DNA of 64,000 bases from Hyphomicrobiaceae bacterium (GCA_016793635.1 JAEUMD010000003.1:186001-250000); one strand, 5' to 3'; counted from the stretch's first letter, positions 48,355 to 57,749 are shown. Notes: generated from the sequence alone by a model not told the origin. Translations and numbers: made by a program.

Positions 48355-48995
48355 GGCGTAACTCCCCGGCGCCCGTAGATGGCACCCGTGTAGCCTCGGC
48401 TCAGGGCGAAGGTGAACGCATGCATGAGGCGGCTGAACGGGAAGTAGATCAGCCATAGATTGACCAGTCCCATGTGCAGCGTGCGCAATCCGGGATCGCT
48501 TTCACCGAGCGCGAAGCACCCTGTGAGCATCACCAGGAACGTCAACCACGAGCCCATGTGATCGTCACGATCGCTGATCTGGCGCATCACCGGATCGGCG
48601 ATACGCCGAACCCAAAGCACGATGAGACCGGCGAAGGCGATTTCGGCGGCGATGATGAACCACGTGCGCGACATCGCCGGCCAGCCGAAACCGAGGATGC
48701 GCTGCTCGATGAATTTGACGTGCGGAGCGGCGAAGAACAGCAGGGCGAAGAGACCGAGATGGAAGGCATATCCGGCCAGCCAATGGAACCACGTACGCTC
48801 GGCGAACGTGGTGCGGGGCACGAAGTGGCGCAGGTTGCCCTTGATGAAGCCCACCGCCGCCGAATGCTTCGCCGGACTGAGATCGGTCTTGCGGCCGATG
48901 GCCAACAACCCGATCACGCGCCATGCCGCGCCGACCAGGAATACAGTGGCCGCGAAGTACCACATCGGGCCTTCGACGAATTGAAGCAGAGTCAA
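48351..48995 (-). CDS. DsrM/NarI-like membrane cytochrome b subunit
   Basis: A 214-residue membrane protein with about five transmembrane helices (MWYFAATVFLVGAAWRVIGL, GYAFHLGLFALLFFAAP, WFIIAAEIAFAGLIVLWVRR, GSWLTFLVMLTGCFAL) and His residues suited to bind heme b. It resembles the gamma subunit of nitrate reductase and DsrM. GGAGG five bases before a TTG (48995) is a strong ribosome-binding site and fixes this start over the inner ATG at residue 11. The stop overlaps the DsrK-like start, so the two form a membrane electron-transfer pair. Confidence 0.8.
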   Translation of the reverse strand: MTLLQFVEGPMWYFAATVFLVGAAWRVIGLLAIGRKTDLSPAKHSAAVGFIKGNLRHFVPRTTFAERTWFHWLAGYAFHLGLFALLFFAAPHVKFIEQRILGFGWPAMSRTWFIIAAEIAFAGLIVLWVRRIADPVMRQISDRDDHMGSWLTFLVMLTGCFALGESDPGLRTLHMGLVNLWLIYFPFSRLMHAFTFALSRGYTGAIYGRRGVTP

Positions 48996-49192
48996 CAGCG
49001 CCTCCGTCTGGTTCGAATGGCGGCGGGAGCCGGCCAGCTTCTCATGTCACACACGTCGTCATGATCGGCCATCGTCACGCGACAAGAGATCGTCACTACG
49101 TTGCGCGATCGCGGATCGCCCCACCATGCTCTGCATCAACCTCGCGTCGCGAAGTAACAGCACTGTCGATCGAACACGATGCACGGTCGGCG

Positions 49193-50362
49193 CTAGACTT
49201 GGCCGAGCGCGGCCTTGGCTTCGGCAACCGATCGGTTGGTTGTCGCCTCGCGCTTGTGGGCCTCGTACCAGAGGTCGTGGTGCTCCTTTGCCCAGTTCTC
49301 GTCGACGGTGCCGCGCGTCATGCCCTCGAGCGCGCCATCCATGCCGATGGTCGCGAGGTAGATATGACCGAGACCGAAGGCGATGAATCCGAGCGCGGCG
49401 ATGGCGTGCGCGAGGTTGGCGAGCTGTAGATAGTTGCGGCTGCCGAGGAACTCGGGGAACAACATCGCGAAGCCAGAGGCGCTGAGCACCAGCCCGAGCA
49501 CGACCGACCACCAGTACCAAGTCTTTTCACCGAAGTTGTAGCGATGCGAACTCGCATGGCCGCCGAAGAATCCGCCGCCCTTGAGGAGCCACCAGAAATC
49601 CGCGACCTGGAAGAAGTTGCCGCGAATGAAGGTCACGAACAGCAGCAGGATCGAGACGACGAAGATCGGACCCATCAGGTTGTGGGCCTGTAGCGAGGCG
49701 CTGGCGATCATCGAGAAGACGGTAGGACCGACGACCGGTAGCAGCACGTAACGGCCGAACAGAATGACGAGTCCAGTGAATGCGAGGATCAGCCACAGGC
49801 CGGCGGCGAACCAGTGCACGATCCGCTCGGTGAGCGAGAACCGTGGAATGACTCGTCCGGTGCGGCCTCCACTGATCGGCATGCGACCACGCACGAGATA
49901 GTAGAGAGCGATGGCGCCAGCGACACCGAGCAACACCCAAGCGCCCCACGTCGAAACCTTGCCGTTGCGCAAGTTGCGCCACGCCTCGCCCTCGGACTGA
50001 ACGAGCTGGCCCGCCATAGGATCGGGAATTGTGACCTTACCGGCCTCTCCCTTTCTCACGCGCTGCCACATCTCCGTATCGAAGATCGCACCCTTTCCAG
50101 CGGTCGGGTTGACGACTTCGGGCGCGACAGCACCGGGCCGACCGCCTACGGGGGAATTGGCTGGGTCACTTGGCGGAGCGACATTCTCGACGGCGCCGGC
50201 GGGCGGGCGAACGCTTTGCGCCATACCGGGATTAGCCGCGGCAACCACCATGACCAAAGCGAGGAGCAGCACCCCTGCGAGTGCCGCGGCCAACCGGCGG
50301 AACCCGGAACTGCGCCGTGCAACCGCACCGATACGGCGATCAAGAGCCGTAGAGACGATCAT
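49193..50362 (-). CDS. fdhI: Formate dehydrogenase gamma subunit (cytochrome b556)
   Basis: A 389-residue inner-membrane subunit that takes electrons from the beta subunit to quinone through heme b. After a signal or anchor (LAAALAGVLLLALVMVVAAA) and a periplasmic segment with RNLRNGK, four transmembrane helices follow (YYLVRG, IVHWFAAGLWLILAFTGLVI, LMGPIFVVSILLLFVTFI, HAIAALGFIAFGLGHIYLAT) with heme-binding His. It is longer at the N-terminus than E. coli FdnI, as usual in this group. ATG 50362 with GGGGAG upstream is preferred to the longer frame. Confidence 0.9.
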   Translation of the reverse strand: MIVSTALDRRIGAVARRSSGFRRLAAALAGVLLLALVMVVAAANPGMAQSVRPPAGAVENVAPPSDPANSPVGGRPGAVAPEVVNPTAGKGAIFDTEMWQRVRKGEAGKVTIPDPMAGQLVQSEGEAWRNLRNGKVSTWGAWVLLGVAGAIALYYLVRGRMPISGGRTGRVIPRFSLTERIVHWFAAGLWLILAFTGLVILFGRYVLLPVVGPTVFSMIASASLQAHNLMGPIFVVSILLLFVTFIRGNFFQVADFWWLLKGGGFFGGHASSHRYNFGEKTWYWWSVVLGLVLSASGFAMLFPEFLGSRNYLQLANLAHAIAALGFIAFGLGHIYLATIGMDGALEGMTRGTVDENWAKEHHDLWYEAHKREATTNRSVAEAKAALGQV

Positions 50363-50485
50363 GTCATGCTCCCCATTGCGTATGCGCGATCTCGCACGTC
50401 TTGGTCTGGCGCCACTCATCGGCCCGGAGGGCGAAACCACCGATCCGCTCGGGACGCAGCAGCGACGCCTCCTCGACCGGTGCCA

Positions 50486-50671
50486 TCATCGCCCCCGCTC
50501 CGCGCGTTCTCGCAGCAGCTTCCGCTGCTGATCCGTCAAGGCTTCATCTTGCTGGCCGGTGTAAGTCCCCTTTTCCAGGTGCACCGGTCTGTTCTGTTCT
50601 TCGGCCTTGCAACCGGCGAAGAGAAGGCTCGTCGCCCCGACGGCCAGCAGCAGCCCGCCGCGTCTCGTCAT
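50486..50671 (-). CDS. Small lipoprotein within the formate dehydrogenase operon
   Basis: A 61-residue protein starting at ATG 50671 with GAGG seven bases upstream. MTRRGGLLLAVGATSLLFAG then a Cys is a typical lipoprotein signal with lipobox LFAGC, so the mature protein has about 40 residues attached to the membrane. It is charged (EEALTDQQRKLLRERAERGR-like tail) with no known domain. It sits between the beta and gamma subunit genes and is easily missed in annotation. Confidence 0.7.
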   Translation of the reverse strand: MTRRGGLLLAVGATSLLFAGCKAEEQNRPVHLEKGTYTGQQDEALTDQQRKLLRERAERGR

Positions 50672-50877
50672 GTGTGATCCTCGAGTCGGACGCCGGTCCG
50701 AAATGCAGATGGTCGATCGACGCCCGGTGCGCTCGCAACGTTGGTTCGAGGGAGACCGAGGCCATTCGCTTGAGCCATCGCCCACGGTGGCTCGCGGGCG
50801 GCGGCGCGATCCGCGTGGGTGCGGCTCGCGATGCAGGAGGCCCCGGCGCCGGGGCCTCCGAACACGTTCGTTTAGGC

Positions 50878-51471
50878 TCAGCCGGACTGGCCGGGATAAG
50901 CCTTGCCCCAGCCCCATGCACCCGTGCCGAAGCCACGCGACACGACACGCTCGCGGTAGATCTTCGAGACGATGTCACCGTCACCGGCGAGCAGCGCCTT
51001 GGTCGAGCACATCTCCGCGCAAAGCGGCAGCTTGCCCTCGGCGAGACGGTTGCGGCCGTACTTCTTGAACTCGGCGTCCGAGTTGTTGGCCTCGGGTCCG
51101 CCCGCGCAGAACGTGCACTTGTCCATCTTGCCGCGGCTGCCGAAGCTCGTCGTCTGCGGATACTGCGGCGCGCCGAACGGGCACGCATAGAAGCAGTAGC
51201 CGCAACCGATGCACAGATCCTTGTTGTGCAGCACGACGCCATCGGCGGTCTGGTAGAAGCAATCGACCGGACACACCGCCATGCACGGCGCATCCGAGCA
51301 ATGCATGCACGCGACCGAGATGGAGCGCTCACCCGGCTTGCCGTCGTTGATGGTGACAACACGCCGGCGGTTCACGCCCCACGGAACTTCGTGCTCGTTC
51401 TTGCAGGCGGTGACGCACGCGTTGCACTCGATGCAGCGCTCGGCGTCGCAGAGGAATTTCATCCGTGCCAT
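50878..51471 (-). CDS. fdhB: Formate dehydrogenase iron-sulfur beta subunit
   Basis: A 197-residue ferredoxin-type subunit with four 4Fe-4S sites: CIECNACVTACKNEH, CMHCSDAPCMAVCPV, CIGCGYCFYACPFGAP and the CTFCAGG with CAEMCSTKAL pair. It carries electrons from the molybdenum/tungsten subunit to the membrane gamma subunit. It lacks the C-terminal transmembrane helix of the E. coli FdnH. AGAAGGGG lies upstream of the ATG. It is placed directly after the alpha subunit gene. Confidence 0.93.
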   Translation of the reverse strand: MARMKFLCDAERCIECNACVTACKNEHEVPWGVNRRRVVTINDGKPGERSISVACMHCSDAPCMAVCPVDCFYQTADGVVLHNKDLCIGCGYCFYACPFGAPQYPQTTSFGSRGKMDKCTFCAGGPEANNSDAEFKKYGRNRLAEGKLPLCAEMCSTKALLAGDGDIVSKIYRERVVSRGFGTGAWGWGKAYPGQSG

Positions 51472-51490
51472 TCGTCTGGCCCCTTCTCTC

Positions 51491-54412
51491 TCAAGCGCGG
51501 CTGATCTTGCAGAGCGTGGTCTTCGTCTCCTGCATCTGCGTTACGACGTCGTACCCGTAGGTTTGCGCCGTGTTGGTCGCTTCGCCGAGAACGATCGGAT
51601 CGGCGCCGTGCGGATACTTCGAACGCAGATCCTTGCCCTGGAACATGCCGCCGAAATGGAACGGCATGAACGCGACGCCCTTGCCGACGCGCTCCGTCAC
51701 CATGGCCATGACCTTGACCTTGCCCTTCTCCGGCCCTTCGACCCACACCGTCTCGCCATCGCGAATGCCGAGGTTGTTGGCATCGGTCGGATTGATCTCG
51801 ACGAACATGTTCTGCTGGAGCTCGGCGAGCCACGGATTGGACCGCGTCTCGTCGCCGCCGCCTTCGTACTCGACCAGACGGCCGGACGTGAGGACGATCG
51901 GATAGTCCTTCGAGAAGTCCTGTTTCTGGATCGATTCATAAAGCGTCGGCAGGCGCGAATGGCGGCGGTCCGCGTGGGTCGGATAGGTCGCCACCAGATC
52001 GCGGCGCGGCGTGTAGAGCGGCTCGCGGTGCTTCGGAATGGGATCGGGGAAGTTCCACACCACGCAACGCGCCTTGGCATTACCGAACGGGGCGATGCCA
52101 TGCTTGATCGCGACGCGCTGGATGCCGCCCGAAAGGTCGGTCTTCCAGTTGACCGCGCCAAGCTTCTCCGCCTCGCTGCTGCCGGCCACCTTGGTGATCG
52201 CCGCCAACTCGGGTTCCGTGAGGTCCTTGTCCCAGCCGAGCTTCTGCAGCATCGCCATGGTCACTTCGGGGTGGCCATCCTGGATCTCGGAACCGACCGG
52301 ATAGCTGTTGACCGCGAGCATGTTGTCGCGCACCGCGTCACCCGTCGCGTACTCCTTCGGCGCCGTCAGGCCGAAGTTGGCACGGAAGCACAGGCCGCCT
52401 TCCGCCACCGGCTTCGACGGATCGTAGAGATTGGCGGTGCCGGGATGCTTCATCTCGGCGGTGCCCCAGCACGGCCACGGCAGGCCGTAGGTCTCACCGT
52501 CACACGGGCCGCCGTTGGCCTTCAGCGTCACCTTGTCGAAGGTGTGCTGGTTGGCCATGTGCAGCTTGAGGCGCTCGGGCGATTGGCCGGTATAACCGAT
52601 GGTCCACATGCCGCGATTGAACTCGCGGGTCATGTCCTCGATGTTGGGCTCGTCGCCTTCTACCTTGATTTGATTGAACATCTCCTTTTCGAAGCCGAAC
52701 TTCTTCGCGAGCTTGTACATGATGGTGTGGTCGGGCAGCGCCTCGAAGAACGGTCCGAACACCTTCTCACGCCATTGCAGCGAGCGGTTCGATGCGGTGA
52801 CGGAGCCCGCCGTCTCGAACTGTGTTGCCGCCGGCAGCAGGTAGACGCCGTCGGTGCGGTCGTGCATGACGGCCGTCACAGTCGGATAGGGATCGACGAC
52901 GACGAGCAGGTCGAGCGCTTCCATCGCCTTCTTCAGGTCAGGACCGCGCGTCTGCGAGTTGGGGGCGTGGCCCCAGTAGATCATCGCCCGCAGCTTGTCC
53001 TTCTGCGTGATGTTCTTCGGGTCCTCGAGCACGCCATCCGCCCAGCGGCTCACCGGTATGCCTGCGAGCTCCATCGCCTTCTGATCGACGAAGCGCGCGA
53101 GCAGGCTGTCGTAGCTGACGTTCCAGACACGCGCCCAGTGTTTCCACGAGCCGGTGGCGAGACCGTAGTAGCCCGGCAGACTGTCGATGCTGAGGCCGAA
53201 ATCGGTGGCGCCCTGCACGTTGTCGTGGCCGCGGAAGATGTTGGTGCCGCCGCCCTCGACACCCATGTTGCCGAGCGCGAGCTGCAGGATGCAGTAGGCG
53301 CGGACGTTGGCGTTACCGGTGGTGTGCTGCGTGCCGCCCATGCACCAGATCACCGTGCCGGGCTTGTTCTGAACCATCGTGCGGGCGACGCGCAGGAGCT
53401 GCGCACCCGGCACCCCGGTCACCTTCTCGACTTCCTCGGGCGTCCACTTCTTCACTTCGTCGCGGACGTACTCTATGCCCCAGACGCGCTTGGAAATGTA
53501 GTCCTTGTCTTCCCAGCCGTTCTCGAAGATGTGCCAGAGAATGCCCCAGATCAGCGCGACGTCGGTGCCAGGACGGAACCGCACATACTCGCTGGCATGT
53601 GCCGCCGTCCGCGTGAAGCGCGGGTCGAGCACGATAAGCGGCGCGTTGTTCTGCTCCTTCGCCTTCAGCAGGAACTGAAGCGAGACGGGATGCGCCTCGG
53701 CCGGGTTGCCGCCGATGAGGAAGATCGCCTTCGACTTCTGGATGTCGTTGTAGGAGTTGGTCATCGCGCCGTAGCCCCACGTATTCGCGACGCCCGCGAC
53801 GGTCGTGGAGTGGCAGATGCGTGCCTGGTGGTCGACGTTGTTGGTGCCCCAGAACGCGGCCAGCTTGCGGTAGAGATAGGACTGCTCGTTGGAGTATTTG
53901 GCCGAGCCGAGCCAGTAGACGCTGTCAGGCCCCGACTTCTCGCGGATTTCCAGAAGCTTGTCGCCGACCTCGTTGATGGCGTCGTTCCAGGAGATCCGGA
54001 CCCATTTGCCTCCGACCAGTTTCATCGGATACTTGAGCCGGCGCTCACCGTGCGCGTGCTCGCGCACCGCAGCACCCTTGGCGCAATGCGAACCGAGATT
54101 GAGCGGACTGTCGAACGCCGGCTCCTGGCCGACCCAGATACCATTCTGGACCTCGGCGAGAACCGTGCAGCCGACCGAGCAGTGCGTGCAGACCGTCTTC
54201 TTGATCTCGACCTTGGCGGCAGAAGCAGCCGGATTGGCCGCCGCCGGGCGCACACGGCCACTTGCCAGCGTTCCCGCCGCGGCTAGGCCGCCGATCGTGA
54301 GACCGGAATTGCGCAGGAAAGCGCGACGATCGACCGAGCTACCCGCCTGATCGTCGAGTGCCGACGAGAGCCGTCCGCCGCGTGCTATTCCCTTTGTCTT
54401 CTTCTTGAGCAT
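51491..54412 (-). CDS. fdhA: Formate dehydrogenase alpha subunit (Mo/W-bisMGD), cysteine form
   Basis: A 973-residue catalytic subunit. The twin-arginine signal DRRAFLRNSGLTIGGLAAAG (residues 28-47) exports it folded. The 4Fe-4S site uses C75, C78, C82 and C110 (CTHCSVGC). ARICHSTTVAGVANTWGYGA aligns with the selenocysteine region of E. coli FdnG, and C200 replaces selenocysteine as metal ligand, followed by the catalytic His. The protein binds bis-MGD molybdenum or tungsten and oxidises formate to CO2 in the periplasm. AGGAG lies seven bases before the ATG. No in-frame TGA is involved. Confidence 0.95.
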   Translation of the reverse strand: MLKKKTKGIARGGRLSSALDDQAGSSVDRRAFLRNSGLTIGGLAAAGTLASGRVRPAAANPAASAAKVEIKKTVCTHCSVGCTVLAEVQNGIWVGQEPAFDSPLNLGSHCAKGAAVREHAHGERRLKYPMKLVGGKWVRISWNDAINEVGDKLLEIREKSGPDSVYWLGSAKYSNEQSYLYRKLAAFWGTNNVDHQARICHSTTVAGVANTWGYGAMTNSYNDIQKSKAIFLIGGNPAEAHPVSLQFLLKAKEQNNAPLIVLDPRFTRTAAHASEYVRFRPGTDVALIWGILWHIFENGWEDKDYISKRVWGIEYVRDEVKKWTPEEVEKVTGVPGAQLLRVARTMVQNKPGTVIWCMGGTQHTTGNANVRAYCILQLALGNMGVEGGGTNIFRGHDNVQGATDFGLSIDSLPGYYGLATGSWKHWARVWNVSYDSLLARFVDQKAMELAGIPVSRWADGVLEDPKNITQKDKLRAMIYWGHAPNSQTRGPDLKKAMEALDLLVVVDPYPTVTAVMHDRTDGVYLLPAATQFETAGSVTASNRSLQWREKVFGPFFEALPDHTIMYKLAKKFGFEKEMFNQIKVEGDEPNIEDMTREFNRGMWTIGYTGQSPERLKLHMANQHTFDKVTLKANGGPCDGETYGLPWPCWGTAEMKHPGTANLYDPSKPVAEGGLCFRANFGLTAPKEYATGDAVRDNMLAVNSYPVGSEIQDGHPEVTMAMLQKLGWDKDLTEPELAAITKVAGSSEAEKLGAVNWKTDLSGGIQRVAIKHGIAPFGNAKARCVVWNFPDPIPKHREPLYTPRRDLVATYPTHADRRHSRLPTLYESIQKQDFSKDYPIVLTSGRLVEYEGGGDETRSNPWLAELQQNMFVEINPTDANNLGIRDGETVWVEGPEKGKVKVMAMVTERVGKGVAFMPFHFGGMFQGKDLRSKYPHGADPIVLGEATNTAQTYGYDVVTQMQETKTTLCKISRA

Positions 54413-54484
54413 GGCAGTCTCCTCGCTCCTCGGGCGCCGCTCGCGAACCTACTGGCCGCGCGGCCCCTACCGAATTCTCTTCGA

Positions 54485-54694
54485 TCAGAACCTGGCGCGG
54501 TCGTAGTAAGTCTTCACGTGCTCGCTCTCGCGGTAGCCGTTCGCGTCGGCAGGCTTCGCCACTTCAGCCGTGGCGCTCTCCGCGCCCATCGCAACGGCAG
54601 CGGTTCCAACCGAGCCGATGCCGAGCAGTTTCAGAAGGCTGCGTCGATCCGTTTCGATCTTCTCGGCGGGCAACTTCTTTGCATTGTCTTGCAT
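54485..54694 (-). CDS. Formate dehydrogenase region small Tat-target protein
   Basis: A 69-residue protein beginning at ATG 54694 with GGGGAG seven bases upstream. TDRRSLLKLLGIGSVGTAAV is a clear twin-arginine signal and RESEHVKTYYDRARF is the conserved C-terminus of the family known as the formate dehydrogenase region TAT target (TIGR02811). Its role is unknown; it could be a small subunit or an escort of the alpha subunit through the Tat system. It lies immediately upstream of fdhA. Confidence 0.85.
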   Translation of the reverse strand: MQDNAKKLPAEKIETDRRSLLKLLGIGSVGTAAVAMGAESATAEVAKPADANGYRESEHVKTYYDRARF

Positions 54695-54800
54695 TGTTCT
54701 GCTCCCCTGCTCGCCATCGGGTCCGGCCCGATCGCGTCTCTCTCTTACCGTCTTCTCTCGTTCGCTCCGCCGCCGCGGATACTTCCCAGGCTCCGTTCCT

Positions 54801-55430
54801 TCACACCATCCGGAACGCGCCGTTTTCGATCTCGATGAAAGCACGGCCGACCGCGCCGACCTTCGCATAGAGCCTTGCCGAAGCCGCCTTCTCGAGGTCG
54901 CGGAACATGACGCGCGCCCAGCTGCCGAGATGGGCTTCGTAGAATAGTTTCTGCTCGGCCAGGGCAAGCGGCTCACCGAAGCTGCCGTCGATCAAGCCCG
55001 CCATCATCTCGAGCAGCGAGGCGATGTGGTCCTCGGGCTCCGTTGCCTCGGGATCGCGCTCAATGCCCAGCCGCTCCATGTCCCGACGCAAACGGGCGAG
55101 CGGCTTCTCATGCAGGAAGCCGGTGAGGTAATAAGAGCCGTAGGGTAGGATCTCGCCGCGCGCGAGCCCGATGAAGAGGTCTTGATACTCGGCAGCGGCC
55201 TCGGCGGGGTTCGTCTCGCGGCAGATCGCGGCGAGGCCGTCGATCGCCTGCCCGAAGCTCGACGAGTCGCCCTCGAGACCCGCGCCAAGCGTGAGTTCCT
55301 CCGTCCCAACCGGTCCCGACAGCAGGCGCGCCAGAAAACGGTAAACGTCGGCCCGCAGCAGATCTTCGGCGGCAACCGCAGCGAAAGCCTGGTCATGCTC
55401 GGATATGGCGGAAGACGGCAGCGGAGGCAT
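54801..55430 (-). CDS. TorD/DmsD-family molybdoenzyme chaperone
   Basis: A 209-residue cytosolic helical protein. EYQDLFIGLARGEILPYGSY, YLTGFLHEKPLARLRRDMER and EPEDHIASLLEMMAGLIDG are the conserved core of the TorD family, with the E-P-E-D-H signature. Such chaperones bind the Tat signal of their molybdoenzyme and hold it until the cofactor is inserted; here the client is most likely FdhA or the small Tat protein. The start is fixed by the ATG at 55430, preceded by AGGG. Confidence 0.88.
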   Translation of the reverse strand: MPPLPSSAISEHDQAFAAVAAEDLLRADVYRFLARLLSGPVGTEELTLGAGLEGDSSSFGQAIDGLAAICRETNPAEAAAEYQDLFIGLARGEILPYGSYYLTGFLHEKPLARLRRDMERLGIERDPEATEPEDHIASLLEMMAGLIDGSFGEPLALAEQKLFYEAHLGSWARVMFRDLEKAASARLYAKVGAVGRAFIEIENGAFRMV

Positions 55431-55703
55431 GCCCTAGCTCACCCTCCCAGGATTCTCAGGCGACATCAGATGGCCACCCCTTGCCCTTTTTGTAGCATGA
55501 GTGTGCACACGTTCCGGAAATCCTGCAACCAGTTGATGCAGTTTGCTCATCACAATTGGAATATTTTGTTCGCCGCACCGCAACATTGACGACCCATTCC
55601 AACCCACGAAGCGAGCGTGGCTGAGATGTGGAAACCAGCACAAATGCGGGGCTGGAGCACGTTGGTGGCATGCCATCCACCACGTTGCTGCACCGCATCC
55701 CGC
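55431..55703. other. Gap between the ferredoxin gene and the TorD gene
   Basis: 273 bases with a clearly AT-richer patch (55540-55570), the only such patch in this operon. It may carry an internal promoter for the structural genes torD-tat-fdhAB. I see no certain operator; a short palindrome GTGTGCACAC lies near 55500. Confidence 0.35.
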
Positions 55704-57749
55704 TCAACTCTCCCGCTTGCCCGATCCTGTGGACTTGGCCGCCGCGAGATAGTCGTCCGTCGTTCGCACGCGCGGCCGCTCGCCGTAGGCATAGGGATCG
55801 CCGCCCGCCTCGCTGAGCGAAATGACACGGCAGTCGTCGCACATCTGGATCAGGCGAACCTGCGCCTCGTTCTTGAACATGGCGTGCTTGCCCTTGAGCT
55901 TGTCGACGATGCGCTCGACGCTCGATCGCGAGCCGAACGGCTTGCCGCACCGGACGCATTCGAACGGCTCCTCGCGCTTGAGCGAGACCAGCGTCTCGGC
56001 CGCCGCCGTGAAGTCGTACGAAGGCTCGAGCCTGATTGCTTTCTCCGGGCACGTCGCCTGACAGATCCCGCATTGAACGCACGATGCTTCGACGAATAGC
56101 AATTCAGGCCGCTCGCCGCTGTCGCGCAGCGCTTCCGTTGGGCAAGCGCCGACACAGGCGAGACAGACCGTGCAAGCCGACGTGTCGAGCACCACCCGGC
56201 CATATGGAGCCCCGGCGGGCAGCGCGATCCGCTTCTCGGGGGCAGGCGCTACGGCGTGGATGGCGGCGAACGCCGAACGCGCCACGCTCCGCTTGTCGGC
56301 GTGGCCCCGCCTCGCCGCGCCGCCCCGCCCCCCGATCGCCTTGATCGCAGGCAGACCATAAAGCGCGCCTTCCACGTCATCGGGATCGCGCCCCGTCAGC
56401 AGATGCAGCCGCGATTCATCGAAGCCGATGGCTGCGAGTATGGACGACATCAGTCCGATCTCGGCCGCGAGCGCCTCCACCTCGGCAGGCTGCTCCGGCG
56501 AAGCGAGAATGACGACGTGCTCGCTTCCCGCGGCCAACAGCTCGGCCAACAGATCATGGCCGACCTGATGCACGGAATGTAGCGACAGTGGCAGCACGTT
56601 TGCCGGCAGACCCCGTCCCGCCCGAGCCATCGCCGAGATCAGCGGCGCGCCATGCCGCTCGTCATGCAGCAACAGCACCGGACGCGCGCCCCCGCACGCA
56701 AAATAGGTTTGGAGCAAAGTTTGCGCGCGCCGCGCAACATCGTCGCTCGAAGGGTAGTCATAGCTCGCCGCGCCGGTCGGACAGACAGCGCCACAGTTGC
56801 CGCAGCCGCCGCAGATAAACGGATCGATCGACACGTGGTCGCCGTTCGGCGTGATGGCGCCGGTCGGACAAACATCGAGGCAACGGTGGCATCCGGTCTT
56901 GCGGTTGCGCGAGTGGGCGCAGATCCCCTCGGTGAATTGGACATAGATCGGCTTCTCGAACTCGCCAACCAGATCGGCGATCTCAAACAGAGCGCGGTTG
57001 ACCGCCGCAGGGTGCGCGGGATCGACCGCGACATACCCATCCCTCCGCTGCGATGCGGAGAACAAGCGTGGGGCCCCTGACATGTCGAGAATCAAGTCGC
57101 AATTTGATTTCGCGCCGTCGCGCGCCATCGTGAACTCGAACTGCCCTCGCGAGGATGGGAGCGGCGCAGCGTAGCCATCTACCTCGACCTCGAAGGCGCC
57201 GAGACGCCCCGAGGCGCGCTTGATGCGGCCCTTGTGCACCGGCACGCTCGCCGTAGCGGGAGGGATGGCGCCTTCGGCGTCGATCAGCAGAACCGTGACG
57301 TCGAGACGCGAGGAGAGGGCCTCGGCCGCGTCGAGCGTCTCCTGGCCCGAACCGTAGACGAGGCATACGCCCTGCGATGTTAGCGAACGCACGCCGGCGG
57401 GCTTGACGTCGACACGCGCCTCGGCCAGCAGCGCGGCCATCTTCGGCAATGTCGCGCTCTTGTTTTCGCACCAGCCGGCACGCTCTCGGATATTGGTGAA
57501 CCTCAACCGATCTTCATCGACACCAAGTTCGTTCGCCACCTCACGGAACAGCGGCGCCTCCTGCGTGCAGGCAACACGCACCGCGCCCTCTCCCCGGCAC
57601 GCCGCCTTGAAGGCACTGATCTCCGACCGGCAGAGCTCGTGGTGCAACGGCAGCGCGCCCTGCCCCAACATATCGCCAAGACGCTTGGCATCGACATCCA
57701 TGGACCGCTGACACGAACAGACGAGCAATTTCTCGTCGGAAGATTTCAT
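55704..57749 (-). CDS. Polyferredoxin-like protein with four 4Fe-4S clusters
   Basis: A 681-residue protein, first gene of the leftward operon. Four ferredoxin motifs can be seen: CHRCLDVCPTGAI, CGGCGNCGAVCPTGA, CTVCLACVGACPTEAL and CVQCGICQATCPEKAI. The N-terminus (LLVCSCQRSMDVDAKRLGDM) and the region after it carry more Cys and a segment resembling the FAD/disulfide family of heterodisulfide reductase, but no FAD-binding motif is evident. A role in electron transfer or in cofactor maturation for formate dehydrogenase is inferred. GGGGAG seven bases before ATG 57749 fixes the start. It diverges from DUF3305. Confidence 0.8.
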   Translation of the reverse strand: MKSSDEKLLVCSCQRSMDVDAKRLGDMLGQGALPLHHELCRSEISAFKAACRGEGAVRVACTQEAPLFREVANELGVDEDRLRFTNIRERAGWCENKSATLPKMAALLAEARVDVKPAGVRSLTSQGVCLVYGSGQETLDAAEALSSRLDVTVLLIDAEGAIPPATASVPVHKGRIKRASGRLGAFEVEVDGYAAPLPSSRGQFEFTMARDGAKSNCDLILDMSGAPRLFSASQRRDGYVAVDPAHPAAVNRALFEIADLVGEFEKPIYVQFTEGICAHSRNRKTGCHRCLDVCPTGAITPNGDHVSIDPFICGGCGNCGAVCPTGAASYDYPSSDDVARRAQTLLQTYFACGGARPVLLLHDERHGAPLISAMARAGRGLPANVLPLSLHSVHQVGHDLLAELLAAGSEHVVILASPEQPAEVEALAAEIGLMSSILAAIGFDESRLHLLTGRDPDDVEGALYGLPAIKAIGGRGGAARRGHADKRSVARSAFAAIHAVAPAPEKRIALPAGAPYGRVVLDTSACTVCLACVGACPTEALRDSGERPELLFVEASCVQCGICQATCPEKAIRLEPSYDFTAAAETLVSLKREEPFECVRCGKPFGSRSSVERIVDKLKGKHAMFKNEAQVRLIQMCDDCRVISLSEAGGDPYAYGERPRVRTTDDYLAAAKSTGSGKRES

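Noticed and set aside
51281-54286. 1001-codon open frame antisense to fdhA
   Set aside because: It mirrors the formate dehydrogenase gene, has no recognisable domain, and results from third-position GC bias.
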